A stretch of 64,000 bases of DNA from Datnioides undecimradiatus (lineage: Eukaryota > Chordata > Actinopteri > Lobotiformes > Datnioididae), in the NCBI GenBank assembly GCA_008933995.1, contig WARS01000036.1, positions 3,200,419 to 3,264,418 of the forward strand. The letters run 5' to 3'. Positions 38,401 through 50,170 of the stretch are shown here, piece after piece. The translations under genes and the position numbers were made by a program. Position 1 is the first letter of the stretch. The number at the start of each line of letters is the position of its first letter. The notes below the pieces were generated by a model, which was not told the origin of the DNA, ran no database searches, and saw only the letters and a list, made by a program, of their open reading frames with translations.

Positions 38401-39839
38401 CATGGTTTGCAGTAGCTGAATCCAACTTTTGGTCTCATGCAGGCAGCTTTAATTGGTCCTTTTTGGATATAAAAGGTTTCTATCTTGAAGGTCTTTTTTT
38501 GTGAAAATGCTCTTTAAATATGAAGAATCCCTATTTTAATTATCTTAGTCAGTGTCAGTGTTAGCCATTACTAATTAAGTTTTCATCTTTTATGGTGCTC
38601 TGACACCAGATTTGATTCAGCAGGCTGGTCTCTCACCATCTTGGCCTCGCTATTATGATTCTTCCTCTACAGCACATCAATTCGTTTACCTGCTGTCGCT
38701 GGTTTGCTTAAAGCTGCGCGCTTCCACTTCTTTCATTCAGAACATTAGAGAACGGGTCACAGTGGCAAGATTTCCTTATTAATAAATGGTTTTTTTTAAG
38801 CAATTATTCATTTATGAATAGTCAGGGATTAGGCTGACATGACATTCTCAGTATTATACAGTCAGATACCTGAGGATCTTGATATTCATACAGTATAGCT
38901 GCCATTATTGGTAGCCTGATGCGTTTATGTGATTATCAGACTCAAAGGGCTTCTGTCTGTCACAGTCTTTCCATAGAATCCTCTTTAATCAGGCCTTCAT
39001 TTAATAATATTGTAGTGCTGTAGCTAAATATAAGGAAATTGTTCCATCTGCATATAATTCAATGCCATTTCATATCATATTCAGTATAAATAAGACCTGT
39101 ATGCTACGTTTAGTCCCTCCCAAGTTAATCATCTTGGGTAAATGCAGGCACGCGAAAATGATCGGCATCATGAAGCTGATATATCCTGCTTTTGCAGGGA
39201 TGTTAAGGTGAGGGCAGTCCACAGGGGCAGGCAAACTGTTGCTGGCAAGAAGAGAGAAGAGTCCAAAAGCCCAGCGAAAGCCAGGAGAAAATGAAAATCA
39301 AAACACACAATGAAATGAGTGAAAACTGTGGGAAAGCAAATACAAACACTTACACAACATCTTCCTCATACGTCACACTTCAGAAACTGATGCAACATGT
39401 ATTAACACACATGCACACATCAAACTGTCTGCTGGCCTATATCAACTCATCATCATCTCAATGCTCGTGCAGCCTGAGGACTGCACCATGCATGCAGACA
39501 CGGGTGTTAAGAGCGCAACCTTTGGGGCAAACCATGTGGAATCGCCTTAAAGCATTTTAAAACTGAAGAGCTGTAACTTGTAACTCTCTCTTCCAGCTCC
39601 ATCATCACACTCTGCTCCTGCACGTCCAGCTTACTGGTCGGTGTTCTTACTTGATATGTAATTACAAATAAAATTAATGGGTGACATTAGGTTGCATTTG
39701 TGTTTTATTAGGGTGTGTCATTTCTCAGTGCAGTTTAGCAGCAACAAGGTCTAAATGTCTGCGTCTACAACCAATATTTGCTTTCGCGATGTTCACTCAC
39801 CATTTGAAGTTTAAAGTGTTTTACATGGCCGTAATTAAA
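35486..39839. other. Intergenic DNA upstream of the promoter region
   Basis: No repeat family or exon recognised across 4.3 kb. The DNA is AT-rich with few CpG until about 39,840. Frames up to 89 codons have no domain. Confidence 0.45.
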
Positions 39840-40560
39840 CAACTGTAACACGACAGGCACGGCACAGCATCAACATCCCTGGCTGTCAGCCCTCCCCCGC
39901 TAAAACCTCCCAGCACTTTTGAATTGACTCCGTTCGTAGACGCACCTGCTGTTCTGTGAAAGGTTGAATTACTCAGAGCGTTTGTGAGAAACTCCTCGGC
40001 GCAGTGACGACAGCGAGATCTCGCCAAAAGCCGCGTGGTACTTCTTCATTTCTTTGTCTTCGTAGAAATAGGGTTTTTTTTGTATTTGTGAGAGCTGCTG
40101 CATTTGTTTCATGGGCTATTTGTAGAAACAGGTTTGATTTGACACTATACATACATCTCTGCATACATATACTCATGCACATACCTGTGTGTGTGTGTGT
40201 GCTGTAAATGTGTCCATATCTCTTTATATACTTTTGTATGCACATGTATTATACTGCCATACACCTACATATAGTTAATATGTATCACGTTTCAACTTGT
40301 GCATATACTATATTTCTGCTTTACTTGAACGCGTGTATGCTCACGCGTCTTCACACCTCTGCATGCACAGTATTTGTTGCATGGCTCTCCCTGTGACTTT
40401 TCTCATTTCAGTGAACCGTGTGCGTGTAAGCGTCTCGAGTGTGTGCAGCTGCAGACTGCGGGCTGAGAGCGGGGGAGCTGTCCGCCGCTGTGGTGCTGAA
40501 GTGATTTGCAGCCACAAACAGAGGCAGAGATCCTACTTCACACGCACTGTTTACACGTGA
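39840..40560. promoter_or_regulatory. CpG-enriched upstream flank, possible non-coding exon
   Basis: CpG dinucleotides rise sharply in 39850-40040 and again in 40330-40560 (for example CTCGGCGCAGTGACGACAGC and ACGCGTGTATGCTCACGCGT, the latter with 7-bp inverted arms). About 40400-40550 could hold an untranslated first exon that splices to the acceptor-like site ending at 41253. No such exon is proven. Confidence 0.35.
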
Positions 40561-40950
40561 ATTAATGTAAATCCTCACATGCTTGGAGGCAATTATTTAG
40601 CCTATGCGTTCTCCATTTGACTGTCAATTAGTGGTTAATTAATGTTTGGTTTAGATGTAATTTCTAATAATTTCTCACTGCTTTTTAAAAAATATTTTAA
40701 TTCCTCTTGCAACAAAGAGCATCACCCGCCTGTGTAGCTTAATGTGAGTTTCAGGGGGAGACCAGAAAAGCGTGGGACAGAGAGTGGGGAACATGTTGTG
40801 CCTTGTGTCCAATTTATGACCGACAAACAGTAAAGATGGCAAAACCTAACACCTGAATTCACACCAGTCTTTCCCTGGATGCTGTATATGTCACGGGGAA
40901 CTGTGTGAATTCCGCTGATACGGATCGCTGTGAGTGTCAACTCCACAACA

Positions 40951-41031
40951 ATTGGTTTATAGTAAATATATTGGCATCCCTCAGCCAATAAAGACTGAAA
41001 TTGGCCGAGGAAGGGAGCGAGGGATGCCAAT
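40951..41031. promoter_or_regulatory. Cluster of five CCAAT/ATTGG boxes with nested inverted repeats
   Basis: ATTGG occurs at 40951, 40970 and 41000, and CCAAT at 40985 and 41027, each five bases long. This is the core motif of NF-Y. TATTGGCATCCCTC at 40969-40982 and GAGGGATGCCAATA at 41019-41032 are perfect 14-bp reverse complements. Nested within them, GCCAAT at 40984-40989 pairs with ATTGGC at 41000-41005. The cluster sits 277 to 357 bp before the start codon, next to a CpG island, where a proximal promoter is expected. Binding by NF-Y is inference. Confidence 0.6.
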
Positions 41032-41041
41032 AAAACAGGCA

Positions 41042-41066
41042 GGGGAGGGTGGGTTTCGGGGGGGGG
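41042..41066 (+). promoter_or_regulatory. G-quadruplex motif in the promoter
   Basis: GGGG, GGG, GGG and a nine-G run are separated by one, one and four bases, fitting the G3N1-7 rule. It is followed to about 41105 by a GA-rich purine strand (GAGGGAGGGAGATGG). It lies just downstream of the CCAAT cluster and probably near the transcription start. Confidence 0.6.
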
Positions 41067-41253
41067 CAGAACGAGGGAGGGAGATGGAAAGAGAGGGAGA
41101 GGGGTTGGTGTATCTCATAGTGAGGGAGTGTCGGAGTGTCGACGTGGGAGCGTTTCACTCCTTTACACCAACACACTTCTGCCATCCCTCCACACCGGAG
41201 GCGCAAACGGGCAGAACCCTGAACCCTCTCCTCTGTGTGTTTTCTCTCTCCAG

Positions 41254-41307
41254 CGACACCGATCAGCCCGTTGCGGTCACTCGGATTTACGGTGCCACAG
41301 CTGAGAG
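41254..41307 (+). other. 5' untranslated region next to the start codon
   Basis: The sequence before the ATG has CTCTGTGTGTTTTCTCTCTC then CAG at 41251-41253, which is a good 3' splice site. Either the coding exon begins at 41254 and an untranslated exon lies upstream, or this is unspliced leader transcribed from the promoter at 40.95-41.1 kb. The sequence cannot decide. Confidence 0.4.
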
Positions 41308-41380
41308 ATGGATCTATTGCTGCGTGTCATTTGGCTTCACACTCTGAGCGTTTTCGGCGCTGCGTCCGCCGCCACTCACT
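41308..41380 (+). CDS. First coding exon: signal peptide of a secreted or membrane protein
   Basis: The exon encodes 24 residues plus one base of codon 25, beginning MDLLLRVIWLHTL and ending AASAATH. There is a short N-region with one arginine, a hydrophobic core (LLLRVIWLHTLSVFGA), and a small-residue cleavage site, most likely after ASA, so this is a standard signal peptide. The ATG has G at -3 and G at +4 (good Kozak). The exon ends CACT followed by GTGAGT, a strong donor, leaving a phase-1 intron, which is typical after signal-peptide exons of receptors and adhesion proteins. It lies in a CpG island behind a CCAAT cluster. The mature protein is outside the window because intron 1 exceeds 22 kb. 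Reading into the intron gives a stop after 66 codons. MDLL plus a tryptophan-leucine pair recalls the start of MDGA2, but the codon at the splice junction (beginning T) does not fit what I remember of that protein, so no gene name is given. Confidence 0.7.
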
Positions 41381-41995
41381 GTGAGTACGCCGACCGCTTT
41401 CACCCCACCGCTCCGCACAACACTTCACCCGCACACTCCACAGTTTTCTGGGTTTTAACGAGAAAGGATGGACACTGCAACCCGAGGGCTGAGGTCCGGT
41501 CTTCATGACATGCTCCAGCCCGCCGCGGCTGTTTTCGAAGTCCTGTCATTGTTGTGGAAGGAGAAGCATCTCCTCTGTTGATGGTCATTTGACTTTGGTG
41601 GAAACAGCGTCGGAAAAGAGGCTGATTTGCGTCGGAGTCATGCGTTAAGAGAAGTTGGTGAGCTCACATCCACGGGGGGTGGCGGGGGCAAAAGGAACTC
41701 AAAATGAGATGAAGGTCAAGCAATAAGGATTATTAGGATCACTGTGCACACAAAAGCGCTTGAGTCTGCAGCCCGGAGTTGTTTGCATGGCGGTATTTAC
41801 ACATTTCGAGTTGTTTGTCGGGAAAAGCTCGATGGGGAATTTGTTGGTAGAGCTGCGATGGTCGCGCGGTCACAGCTGTTCAGGAGGCTAACGCTGGCTG
41901 GGGAAACAGCGTCCACATCAGTAGAGCCAGGTGAAGTTTCCGTAGCCGCTAGAGAGCGTGTTTTGCCTGTGGGGGCGAAAGCGAAGTGGTGATGT

Positions 41996-42007
41996 GGGGG
42001 GGGGGGG
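41996..42007 (+). repeat. G12 homopolymer
   Basis: Twelve consecutive G at the edge of the CpG island. Length is prone to sequencing error. Confidence 0.9.
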
Positions 42008-42108
42008 CTGGGGCTGACTTACGCACGTCTGACCCATCCACCTCTCCAAATCAGCGTTTCGATCTACACACAATTAAAAGCAGAATGGAAATAGAAATTT
42101 AATTGTGT

Positions 42109-42142
42109 CAAAAAAATAAAATAATGTAAAAAAAAAAATACA
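42109..42142. repeat. A-rich low-complexity tract
   Basis: Two A runs separated by TAAAATAATGT. No transposon body is attached. Confidence 0.7.
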
Positions 42143-44510
42143 TTTAATTTTTCAAATATATTTGATCTGGATAAAATACTCCCCCCTCATCTTTCAAATA
42201 ACTATATTTAAGAAAACTGATTTGCATTAGGCTCCATGACCACACACAGTGGTGGGTGTTGTGTTAAGCTTTTACACACCTGTAGTGTTCCCAGTCTAAA
42301 ATGACCAGTCGTTAGAAATAAATGGCCGAGAATACAGCCAGTGTATAAAACCGAGTTCAGGCACACGCTCAGTTATCAGATGCACACACTTGTGCAACCA
42401 GACCTTCAGAGTGTTTGAGCACACTGAGAATCTATCATACAGAGACTGTTTAGTGCAGCAGTTTAATGTGCAGCACTCGTGCTCTGTCTCACAATGCGAA
42501 CCTTAGTCAGTTAACCTCTTGAGGCTTCTTCAGCCTGCAGACAGAAAACAAGATATGCTGTAGTAATCTGCAGATTATTTCGGAGGTTAAACAGAACAGA
42601 GGTGGTTCGAAGAGATGCCTTTTGACTTAACGGGACATTCATTTTGTAATATTGTTTGGTTATCATGTTTAATTTTGGGCCTGTGCCCTTTCTTTGCCAG
42701 TAAAATCATATCGGTCAGTTGTTCGGGTGTTATTTTGTATTCTCTGTTTAGAGTCTTTGATTGGATTCAAAACAAATGTTGAATTTTAATGCAAAGTGCT
42801 AAACTACACAACATGTTTCATTTGAAATGGTATATCTGTATTCAAAATGAGACGTATGAGCTAAGGTCAATGAGGAATATAGGCCATAAAGAGTAAATAC
42901 AAGTTCAAAACTCCAAACTGTTGGAACTGAATTTTGACAAAACATGAAAAAGACATTATGGATTTATAGTTTGCAGTACTGGACCAGTAACACTGAACTA
43001 ATTATTAATTATTAACCAGTCATTTAAAGCTGCACGCTGCTGTCTTGCTCTTTGTTTGGAGTATATGAGTGCTCTGCTTGTGGTCTAAAGGATGCTGGTG
43101 TGTAGAGATTACTTTGTTTAACAGAACTAATATTCAGGTTGCATCTAAAGTCCAGAGAAGCAAAGTGCACTTTAATACACTCATCTACCTGACCTTTCCA
43201 TATTGTACATTGTTGTGTTTTCACTTTGTACAACCTCTCTCTGCAGTGCACCACTTTCCTGTATACTGTAGGTGAAGGTTTTCTTTTGTCTGGTTGGTCG
43301 TACTACAAACGCAAAGCTAAAAGTGGAAAAAAAACACATTTTATTCTGAGCAAATGCATGGATGCATTCACCTACTTTTGCTATATTTGTGTGTGCGTAT
43401 GTGTCTGTACCATATTTGCTGTGACATGAGGGAGGAGCACATCTGAACTGGGAGAGAACAGCTGCAGCAGTTAACACCAGTGGTGTTTTGAAGTGGAAAT
43501 AGCTCCCGGTCCCAGTATGTCGACGTATGTTTACTGCAGCTCAAGGCTCAACAGGAAAAAGCCAGTCAGTGTAAATCAGAGCTGCAGCAAACTCAGAATA
43601 TTTCATTGTTAAGAAACAAAATGAGCTGGTCCAGAATCTGAACTGGGAGCTGCAGCAGAGGATCTCACCAAACTCTGTAGGCACCAGGAATAGTTCCCGC
43701 ATCCTGACAAGCACCGAGCCTCCTGTCTGACTCTGGGAAAGGAATTCATCCTGCAAGCCTCGGAGCTTCTGGTCAGTGTCTTCGGTGTTCTACTGGCTGC
43801 TCATTAGTGTGTACAAATAGGCGTGGGCAATACAGCGAGTTTGTCCAGAGCTGGTAGCATCAGGAGGCGAGTTGCGCACACGTCTCATATGGATAGGACT
43901 GAGTGTACAAGTGCAGTGAGCCCCAAGGGGGAAACGTGTGTCAGATAATCAGCAGGACATGTGATGTCTCTTCCTATAACGTGGATCTCTGGCTGTTTGT
44001 TTGGTGACATGTTAAAGCCGAGTAGTATATGACGGGAGCTTTTCTTGTACTCAAGGGTACAATGCTGTAGCTATTTTCCAGAGGCGGTATGCTCTGTGGT
44101 GCCAGCAGAGATCTGATGCGCACCAAACTCGAGCAGAGCAAGATTAGTTTGTTTATTTCTTGCCAGATTTGCCACCAGCAGATGAATCCGCTGCTCCGCA
44201 GGCATGGCATCATTTGCTCTTTTCAGCTGTATTTGCTCTCTGGGGGTTGACTATGACACTGGGCTTGTGTTGAGGTATAGAAGCAGTTTATGTCAGTGAT
44301 GTAAGCCAATGAACTGAACTAAACTGACAGCTGCATTACTCATTTATGACGCTCTTGTGCTTCTCAAATGCATCGAGTGATCAGAATTGACATGCTGTGC
44401 TGAGATGAAACGGTGAGATGCTCCTGGAGGACAAGTAGCTGCTCTCATATTTACCTCTGAGAAACAAAAGGAAGGCGGTAGACATCTATCATGGCTGCTC
44501 TCGGTGGCCT

Positions 44511-44526
44511 TGTGTCAGGTGACACA
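44511..44526. promoter_or_regulatory. Palindromic TGTGTCA/TGACACA pair
   Basis: TGTGTCA and TGACACA are separated by GG, a perfect 7-bp inverted pair containing two TGACA cores (TALE homeodomain MEIS/TGIF type). The surrounding 44490-44715 is repeat-free and fairly GC-rich, so an intronic enhancer is possible. Function is inference. Confidence 0.3.
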
Positions 44527-45723
44527 GATAATGGCAGCCACATCCTCTCAGAGGACGACATCCTATTGTTTCTCCCCCGCCTTTACAAAGAGACGAAGAG
44601 AAGTCATTTATGCTCTCGTGCCCACAAGCATACGAGACATCTCTTATCAGACGCTCTGCTACATCACCACGCCCATTTAGCGCCACATCGTTGGCAGCAC
44701 AGCAGCTTGTGGAAGTGCAGCGTTTAGGTCTTCAGCAGTCTCCTTCATCATATTCTTATTGAGGCCAAAGTAACAATGCTTTTAAAGCCCTAAACTGAAT
44801 TTACATTGGCTATATATGTGTGCGTGTGTATATATATAGCTTTATTTACAGCACCCTCATTCTGTGCATTAATCAGTCTGATTGCTGCTGCTTCCCTCTT
44901 GTTTCCACCTGTTCTCATTATTCAGACAATTAAATTATTTTATTGTAGATTGTTAAAGGACAAAAACAGTAATGGCAACGTTCTGTCAGTCAGACTTTGT
45001 GTCACAAACCTGCAATTAACATTTATCTGTCCTTAACCTTTACTAAGACTTTATGTTACTTTAGCATACATGGCATACACAGCTGACATTTCCACAATTA
45101 TTCCCTGAGCTTGACCATGGCCTAGTTGCCATGCACAGATATTATGGAAAAGGAGAACGTTGGCTCACAGCGGCCATAAGAAATCATTGTATGTAATCTG
45201 GGACTGTGCAAAAGACAGGCCATAGGATGGATTCCGCTCTTCTTCTAACAAACTGCTGTCTGCCTCCTCCTGCTTCCAACCGTAATCATACAGGGCCGCA
45301 GCCCCTTAACACACATGTACCTGTAAGTTCCATTTACCTGTGTTGTGCTGTCTGAGCGCCGACGACTCCGATATCACTCCAGCATTGATATCAGCCCTCG
45401 AGCTAATGGTCCAGAGCAGCGGTATATGTGAGGGGCTGACCCAAATCACATTTAACTAGACACATACACTCACAGGTTCAGAATGATCCATTAAAATTAT
45501 TTAGAGAAGAGACTTAGAAAAAAATCTCCAAATGTTTTTTTGACATATAATTGGTAAATTATGAATTTTAGGATTTTCGCTTTGTTAGGTTTAGTATGTG
45601 AGTTTGATTGGAAATCCTATGAAAAGACCAAAAGCAACAATGTGTTTGTCTTTCACACGGTTACTTCCCTTCATTCGCTGTGGCCCCTCAGCACTCAAGT
45701 CCATTGGTTGCTACTGTAGACCT

Positions 45724-45737
45724 AAAAAAAAAAAAAA
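45724..45737 (+). repeat. A14 homopolymer
   Basis: Fourteen A in a row with no recognisable retroelement upstream. Confidence 0.9.
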
Positions 45738-46179
45738 GGTTTGGTACTTTCCCATAATTGTTGGTCACTGAAGATTTTATCAATGTTTTCTCAAATGTGT
45801 GTGTTTTCAGGGCAGTGAAGGAACATGAGGAATGTCTGAATGTCTGAATGGCTGGATGGTCGGACAGATGGAACTGATAAGGTTTTGGCTGTAAAAAAGG
45901 GAGGTGAATGGGAAATTTCCAGGTGTGAGGTATTTTAAGCTTTGGCCAAAGACAGCAGGGGCCTTTATCACCACGATGCTGTCTGATATGACACTCTCCA
46001 CCAAGGGTCTGTGGGTGGAATATTGTTGCTCTCTCAGATTTCCCTCACAGCTGGCGGAGGAGCATGCCACACTCGTAGCCGTCTTTATATAACCAAGAAC
46101 CCGTCCCTGCAGCGGCTCTGCTCTGCCTATATGTTGTTTCATTTACTTAAAATTTCATGCTTTAAATTAGCTCAGTGAG

Positions 46180-46510
46180 CAGACACTTCACAGCAAATTA
46201 TTTCCCACTCAGTGCGTGTTTGAGCAGAGGCGGCACGCAGCTTCGCAGCAGCCAATCAAGGGGCTCCTGCTGTTGTTCGTATTCATGAAGACCTGATAAA
46301 TTTGTCAGGAGGTAAATGAGGCAGAACAGAGCGGTGTGACGGCACTGACGCTTCACCTTTCAGGTCTGAACAGACGAGCGTGTTGCTCCGCAGAGGCGGA
46401 AGTAACTGAGCAGGAGGCTCAGTCCAAGCATCCAGAGGCACCGATGACGAACTAAAGCGCCAGGAAACGTGATGCCAAGATAAGGCCATTAATGGGAGAC
46501 AGTTATCAGC
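46180..46510. promoter_or_regulatory. Candidate intronic regulatory block
   Basis: Repeat-free and GC-richer than its flanks. It contains GCAGCCAATCAAGG (CCAAT box), CAGGTAAATGAGG, GGCCATTAATGG and a GATA pair (AAGATAAGG, TTATCAG). Resembles enhancer-like blocks; conservation is untested. Confidence 0.2.
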
Positions 46511-49500
46511 CTCAGCTCGCAGGAAGTATCTATTTCAAGTTTGATTTCAAACAATAGTATACGGGATTATTTTAGATAGAAGGGAAAAGAGCTAGGTAGT
46601 TATATTAATATATAAATCAATCTTTCTCTAGCTATATCTGTGTTAGGGTCTATATGCTGCATGCACAGGTGAGCGCAGCGAGGGGGTGATAACTTTAATG
46701 GCAACTAATGTGCACAAGGAAACCACATGTAAAACGATCACATGATAAGCTGCACACGTATGCACGTATAAAACATTTGCAGCAGGGTGGTGGCTCTTTC
46801 CTTCCTAGATGTTTTGATAAGTATAAAGATACACAGCTGAGTGTCTGACGCAGATTTAATATTTCTATATTTTATTCCAACTAAAATATTTATGTAGTTT
46901 AAAAAAAACCCCATCAGAAAACGTCTGGCGTCACACAGATGGTAACAAACAAAAGCACTGATATAACTTTGCTTCATTTGTCACTAAAATGCAGCTATTA
47001 AATTGCCTTGAAAATAACACATGCTTTTCAGTAACTGGAAGGATCTGGGCTCAGTTAGAATTACAATCAGTTGGTCACGCGTGAGTAGATTGTCTCCGGC
47101 CCACATGCATTTAGCTGAGGATCCAGACTGGACCCAGACTCGGAGCACGTACTGCTGAGCCCCGTGCAGCTGCTGTGTTTCTGTTGCTGCTTTACATGAA
47201 CGCCAACAGCCCGGCAGTGTGTTTGAATATCAGCTGTGGAGCAAATCACCTTTGTTCCACAGTAGTGGAAGGACGGAGAGAAAGGACTCAGGTCTAGTTT
47301 TTCCATTACGCCGGATTTCATTGACTTGCACAGATTTTGTTGTTGGTCCTTTGTCACAGATGTTTGTGCTTCTTCAGTGGCCGAGGCTACGTAGTTTTCT
47401 TTTACAGTCAGGAGTCAGACAATTGAGCAGATTGTCGTAAAATTAAAATTAAATTTAGCAGACACTCTATACCTCTCCCTCGTCTGGCCTCCTGTCAGGG
47501 TCATCTGCCCTGCGTGGCGTGACGCTGCGTTCGTCAAAAATAGCTCCGATGCGTATTATCTGCATAGAAGAACAGAGAGCCACTTCTAGGACCCTTCCTG
47601 AACGCACTGTGTCACATGGTGTGGAATCACAAGCACCAGTTAGAACGACTTGGCTCGGTGATGCAGCTATGCCTGCTGGGATATCCCAGTAAGAGTTCAA
47701 GCATGTGCATTAATAAAACCTCAGCTTCAGATCTTAGAAGCAGGTCTGAACTCTTATCCACACTGCACAGTTTATATTATATCTAATAATACATATAAAA
47801 TACAATAATACTTGAAATATTTGAAAACATAATTGTTCCAGCTAAGGCCTGCCTTGTTTTCTTTTTTATGTTCTTTATGAGACACAATATGAAAGCTCGT
47901 TTTCATGCCAACTACACAGCAACACTTTGTACTGATGACCTTTTCTCAAGAACGCCCTTACACGACCGTTTAAGTGATGGTGTTAAAGGAACAAACTACC
48001 ATTTACCACAGTCCATGTTTTTACACAGTCGTCTTTCAAGCTTTGGGAGGATAATATCATCGTTATTGGAGGTTGGTTTGGTGCTGGATTGATCTCCGAC
48101 CGTATGTGAAGGGCTCAAAAGATTAAGTTTCCATATCTATTAATCTCTGAATTATCTGGATGTTTGGGATTAGCATTTATGCCAACTGACAAAGGTCCGA
48201 CAGAGCTTCGCTATCAATGAAGGCCATCAAGGACAGACACAACAGTGGAAAATATCAAGCAGCAGACTGATTTTCCCTGCGCTCTTATAAATATTCAACA
48301 TGAGAGGCTGAAGCTTTGATGAAACCTGTTAGAGGTTTATCGGTCCAGAGACGCCTTTTGAATGCAGCCTGCTAATGTTCTCCTGTCCAAAGACTACATT
48401 TCTTCAGACCAGCAGAAGAGAGGAGGCGTTGATTACTGCAGAATTATATGATTTGACAAATGGTCTTTGGCAGGCAGCTTTATAAATAGTCTTTTTGAAA
48501 ACATTAAGCCATTTGAAGGCTCGGGCTGCAGGCACCAGCGCAACTGAAGGGGGTCCAACTTTCTAATAAAGGTTTCTACAGTCAATGATTTTCTTCATGG
48601 TTCAAAAACATTTTTCACTGGTCTGTAAAGTAAAGTGAGGGCGAAGATGCTGAAAGTTTTCTTTTTCCTGGAGGCAAAGCAGTCAGACTGGTTTTTGGTC
48701 ATAACTTTAAATGTCACTTTATATTAAGAGCCTTGTAATAGCCGCTTGTTTATATAAAAGCTAATATAATTTAATTTATTTAAAAAGTCCTCCTCTAATT
48801 AAAAAGACTAGATGGTTTAATAATAATTGCACCATTAAGATATTTGTTGTTAGATTAAAAACATTTACATGCACACACTATAGACTGCTTTATAACATTC
48901 ACAAATTCAGAAACTTTATGGATTTAGTATTTCCTCCTGTTGTTCTTAAGAAGAACATTAACTAACTTAGTAAAATGTCACGTGTCGAACCGTTACTAAG
49001 CTTTCTTCTGCTGCTTTAGTGCGATCCATACATGCTTAATTATGCACTTATTAGCAGTTAACAGAGCTTTTCACGGCTCAAGACCACCACACGATGTCGA
49101 GGTTCATTACAAGAGAATATTGAAAATATTGAAACCCAGTGAAATGGTAAAACACATCATATGTGTTTATTTTCTCATAATACTAATATCAGGCCTGAGT
49201 AATTCTATACCTCAATACAAAATCAATGCAATTTCTTTATTTCTACATGGAATAATCAGCTGGTGAGGAAGGGACGTTTCAGTGTCACCTGAAAACATTA
49301 AAAAGGGAGCTAACTCCCGCAGCTACGGTTAGCTTCTTTAGCTTTCTAGGTGATGCAGTGTGGAAGCTGGAAAAAAAAAATTGTCTTCCTCTGTTTGAAA
49401 TGAAGAACTTCTTGTTTTAAGAATAGCAAAGAATTTTAAATCTTAATGCTGCTCGCCACACCAGAACAGAGCAGGAGCATTGACTGAGGTCAACGTTTGT

Positions 49501-49789
49501 CATAATGTCTGTTAGTTGCCCTGTTTGCAGCCCCGACTATTCTTTACACATTTTGTTGTTTTGCCATTATATTTGCTGTTCTGATAAATTAGTTCATTTA
49601 TTGATGCACTTAAAGTCTGTCCCCGTGAATGAGAAGAGGCTAAAATGTAATTCTGCATGCGTGTTCCGACTATTACAGCTCTGTGGGCTGAGAACTAAGG
49701 TGACTCTGCAGGGTCAGGGAATGAAATTGCTATTTGGCTGTAATGAGCTGAAAGAAAACACAATGGATACATGATATCGGGCTATTTAG

Positions 49790-50170
49790 AGCAACAATTT
49801 CTGCTCGGGCTCCAGGGAGTGGAGAAAATCTATTTTGATGAATGCGGCGCCAGTGGAGGCCTTTTCCAACTGGACTGCTCACACAGATTCTCCAGCAGTT
49901 TCCGATCTATACAGTGCAATGAATATGCTTGAAATAGCTGCGGAGTCCACAAGTTTCAGCCACTGTTTATTTCCAGTGTTACTGGCAGAAGGCTTTAGAG
50001 GATTATCAACACCCACTTTCGATTGACCCCGCCAATAAGACGACTGCAATAATCAGCAGGGGATTTCTACAGTAATGAAACATGGCAAGATGCTATTTTC
50101 CCAACACCCAATCTCTGAGAATGAGGGGAGCTAAACTCTCAGGCATAAAATTGCATTGAGAGACTTCCGA
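49790..50170. promoter_or_regulatory. Candidate intronic regulatory block
   Basis: A repeat-free, mixed-composition stretch with AGTGCAATGAATATGC, CGCCAATAAG, GCAATAATCAGC and CTACAGTAATGAAACATGGC. It overlaps only chance frames. Proposed from sequence texture alone. Confidence 0.2.

Larger units (their letters stand above)
41110..42000. promoter_or_regulatory. CpG island over exon 1
   Basis: CpG is frequent throughout (for example GGCGCTGCGTCCGCCGCC inside the coding exon and CCCGCCGCGGCTG just after it), in contrast to the CpG-poor DNA elsewhere. It spans the presumed 5' UTR, the first coding exon and the start of intron 1, the usual position for a vertebrate promoter island. It ends at the 12-G run at 41996. 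Confidence 0.8.

Noticed and set aside
40934..41347. 137-codon + frame across the promoter.
   Set aside because: It runs through the CCAAT cluster and G-rich tract in a different frame from the signal-peptide ATG. The GR/GE-rich translation simply reflects GA-rich DNA.
41308..41380. Naming the gene mdga2.
   Set aside because: Only a handful of residues of a signal peptide agree, signal peptides evolve fast, and the base left before the intron does not fit the remembered next residue.
41308..41508. 66-residue small secreted protein read through into the intron.
   Set aside because: A strong GTGAGT donor interrupts it after 24 codons, and the downstream residues look non-coding. It could appear only through intron retention.
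47448..47470. Second copy of the 'catttagcagacgc' fish repeat motif.
   Set aside because: Only about 12 bp agree, too little to separate from chance.
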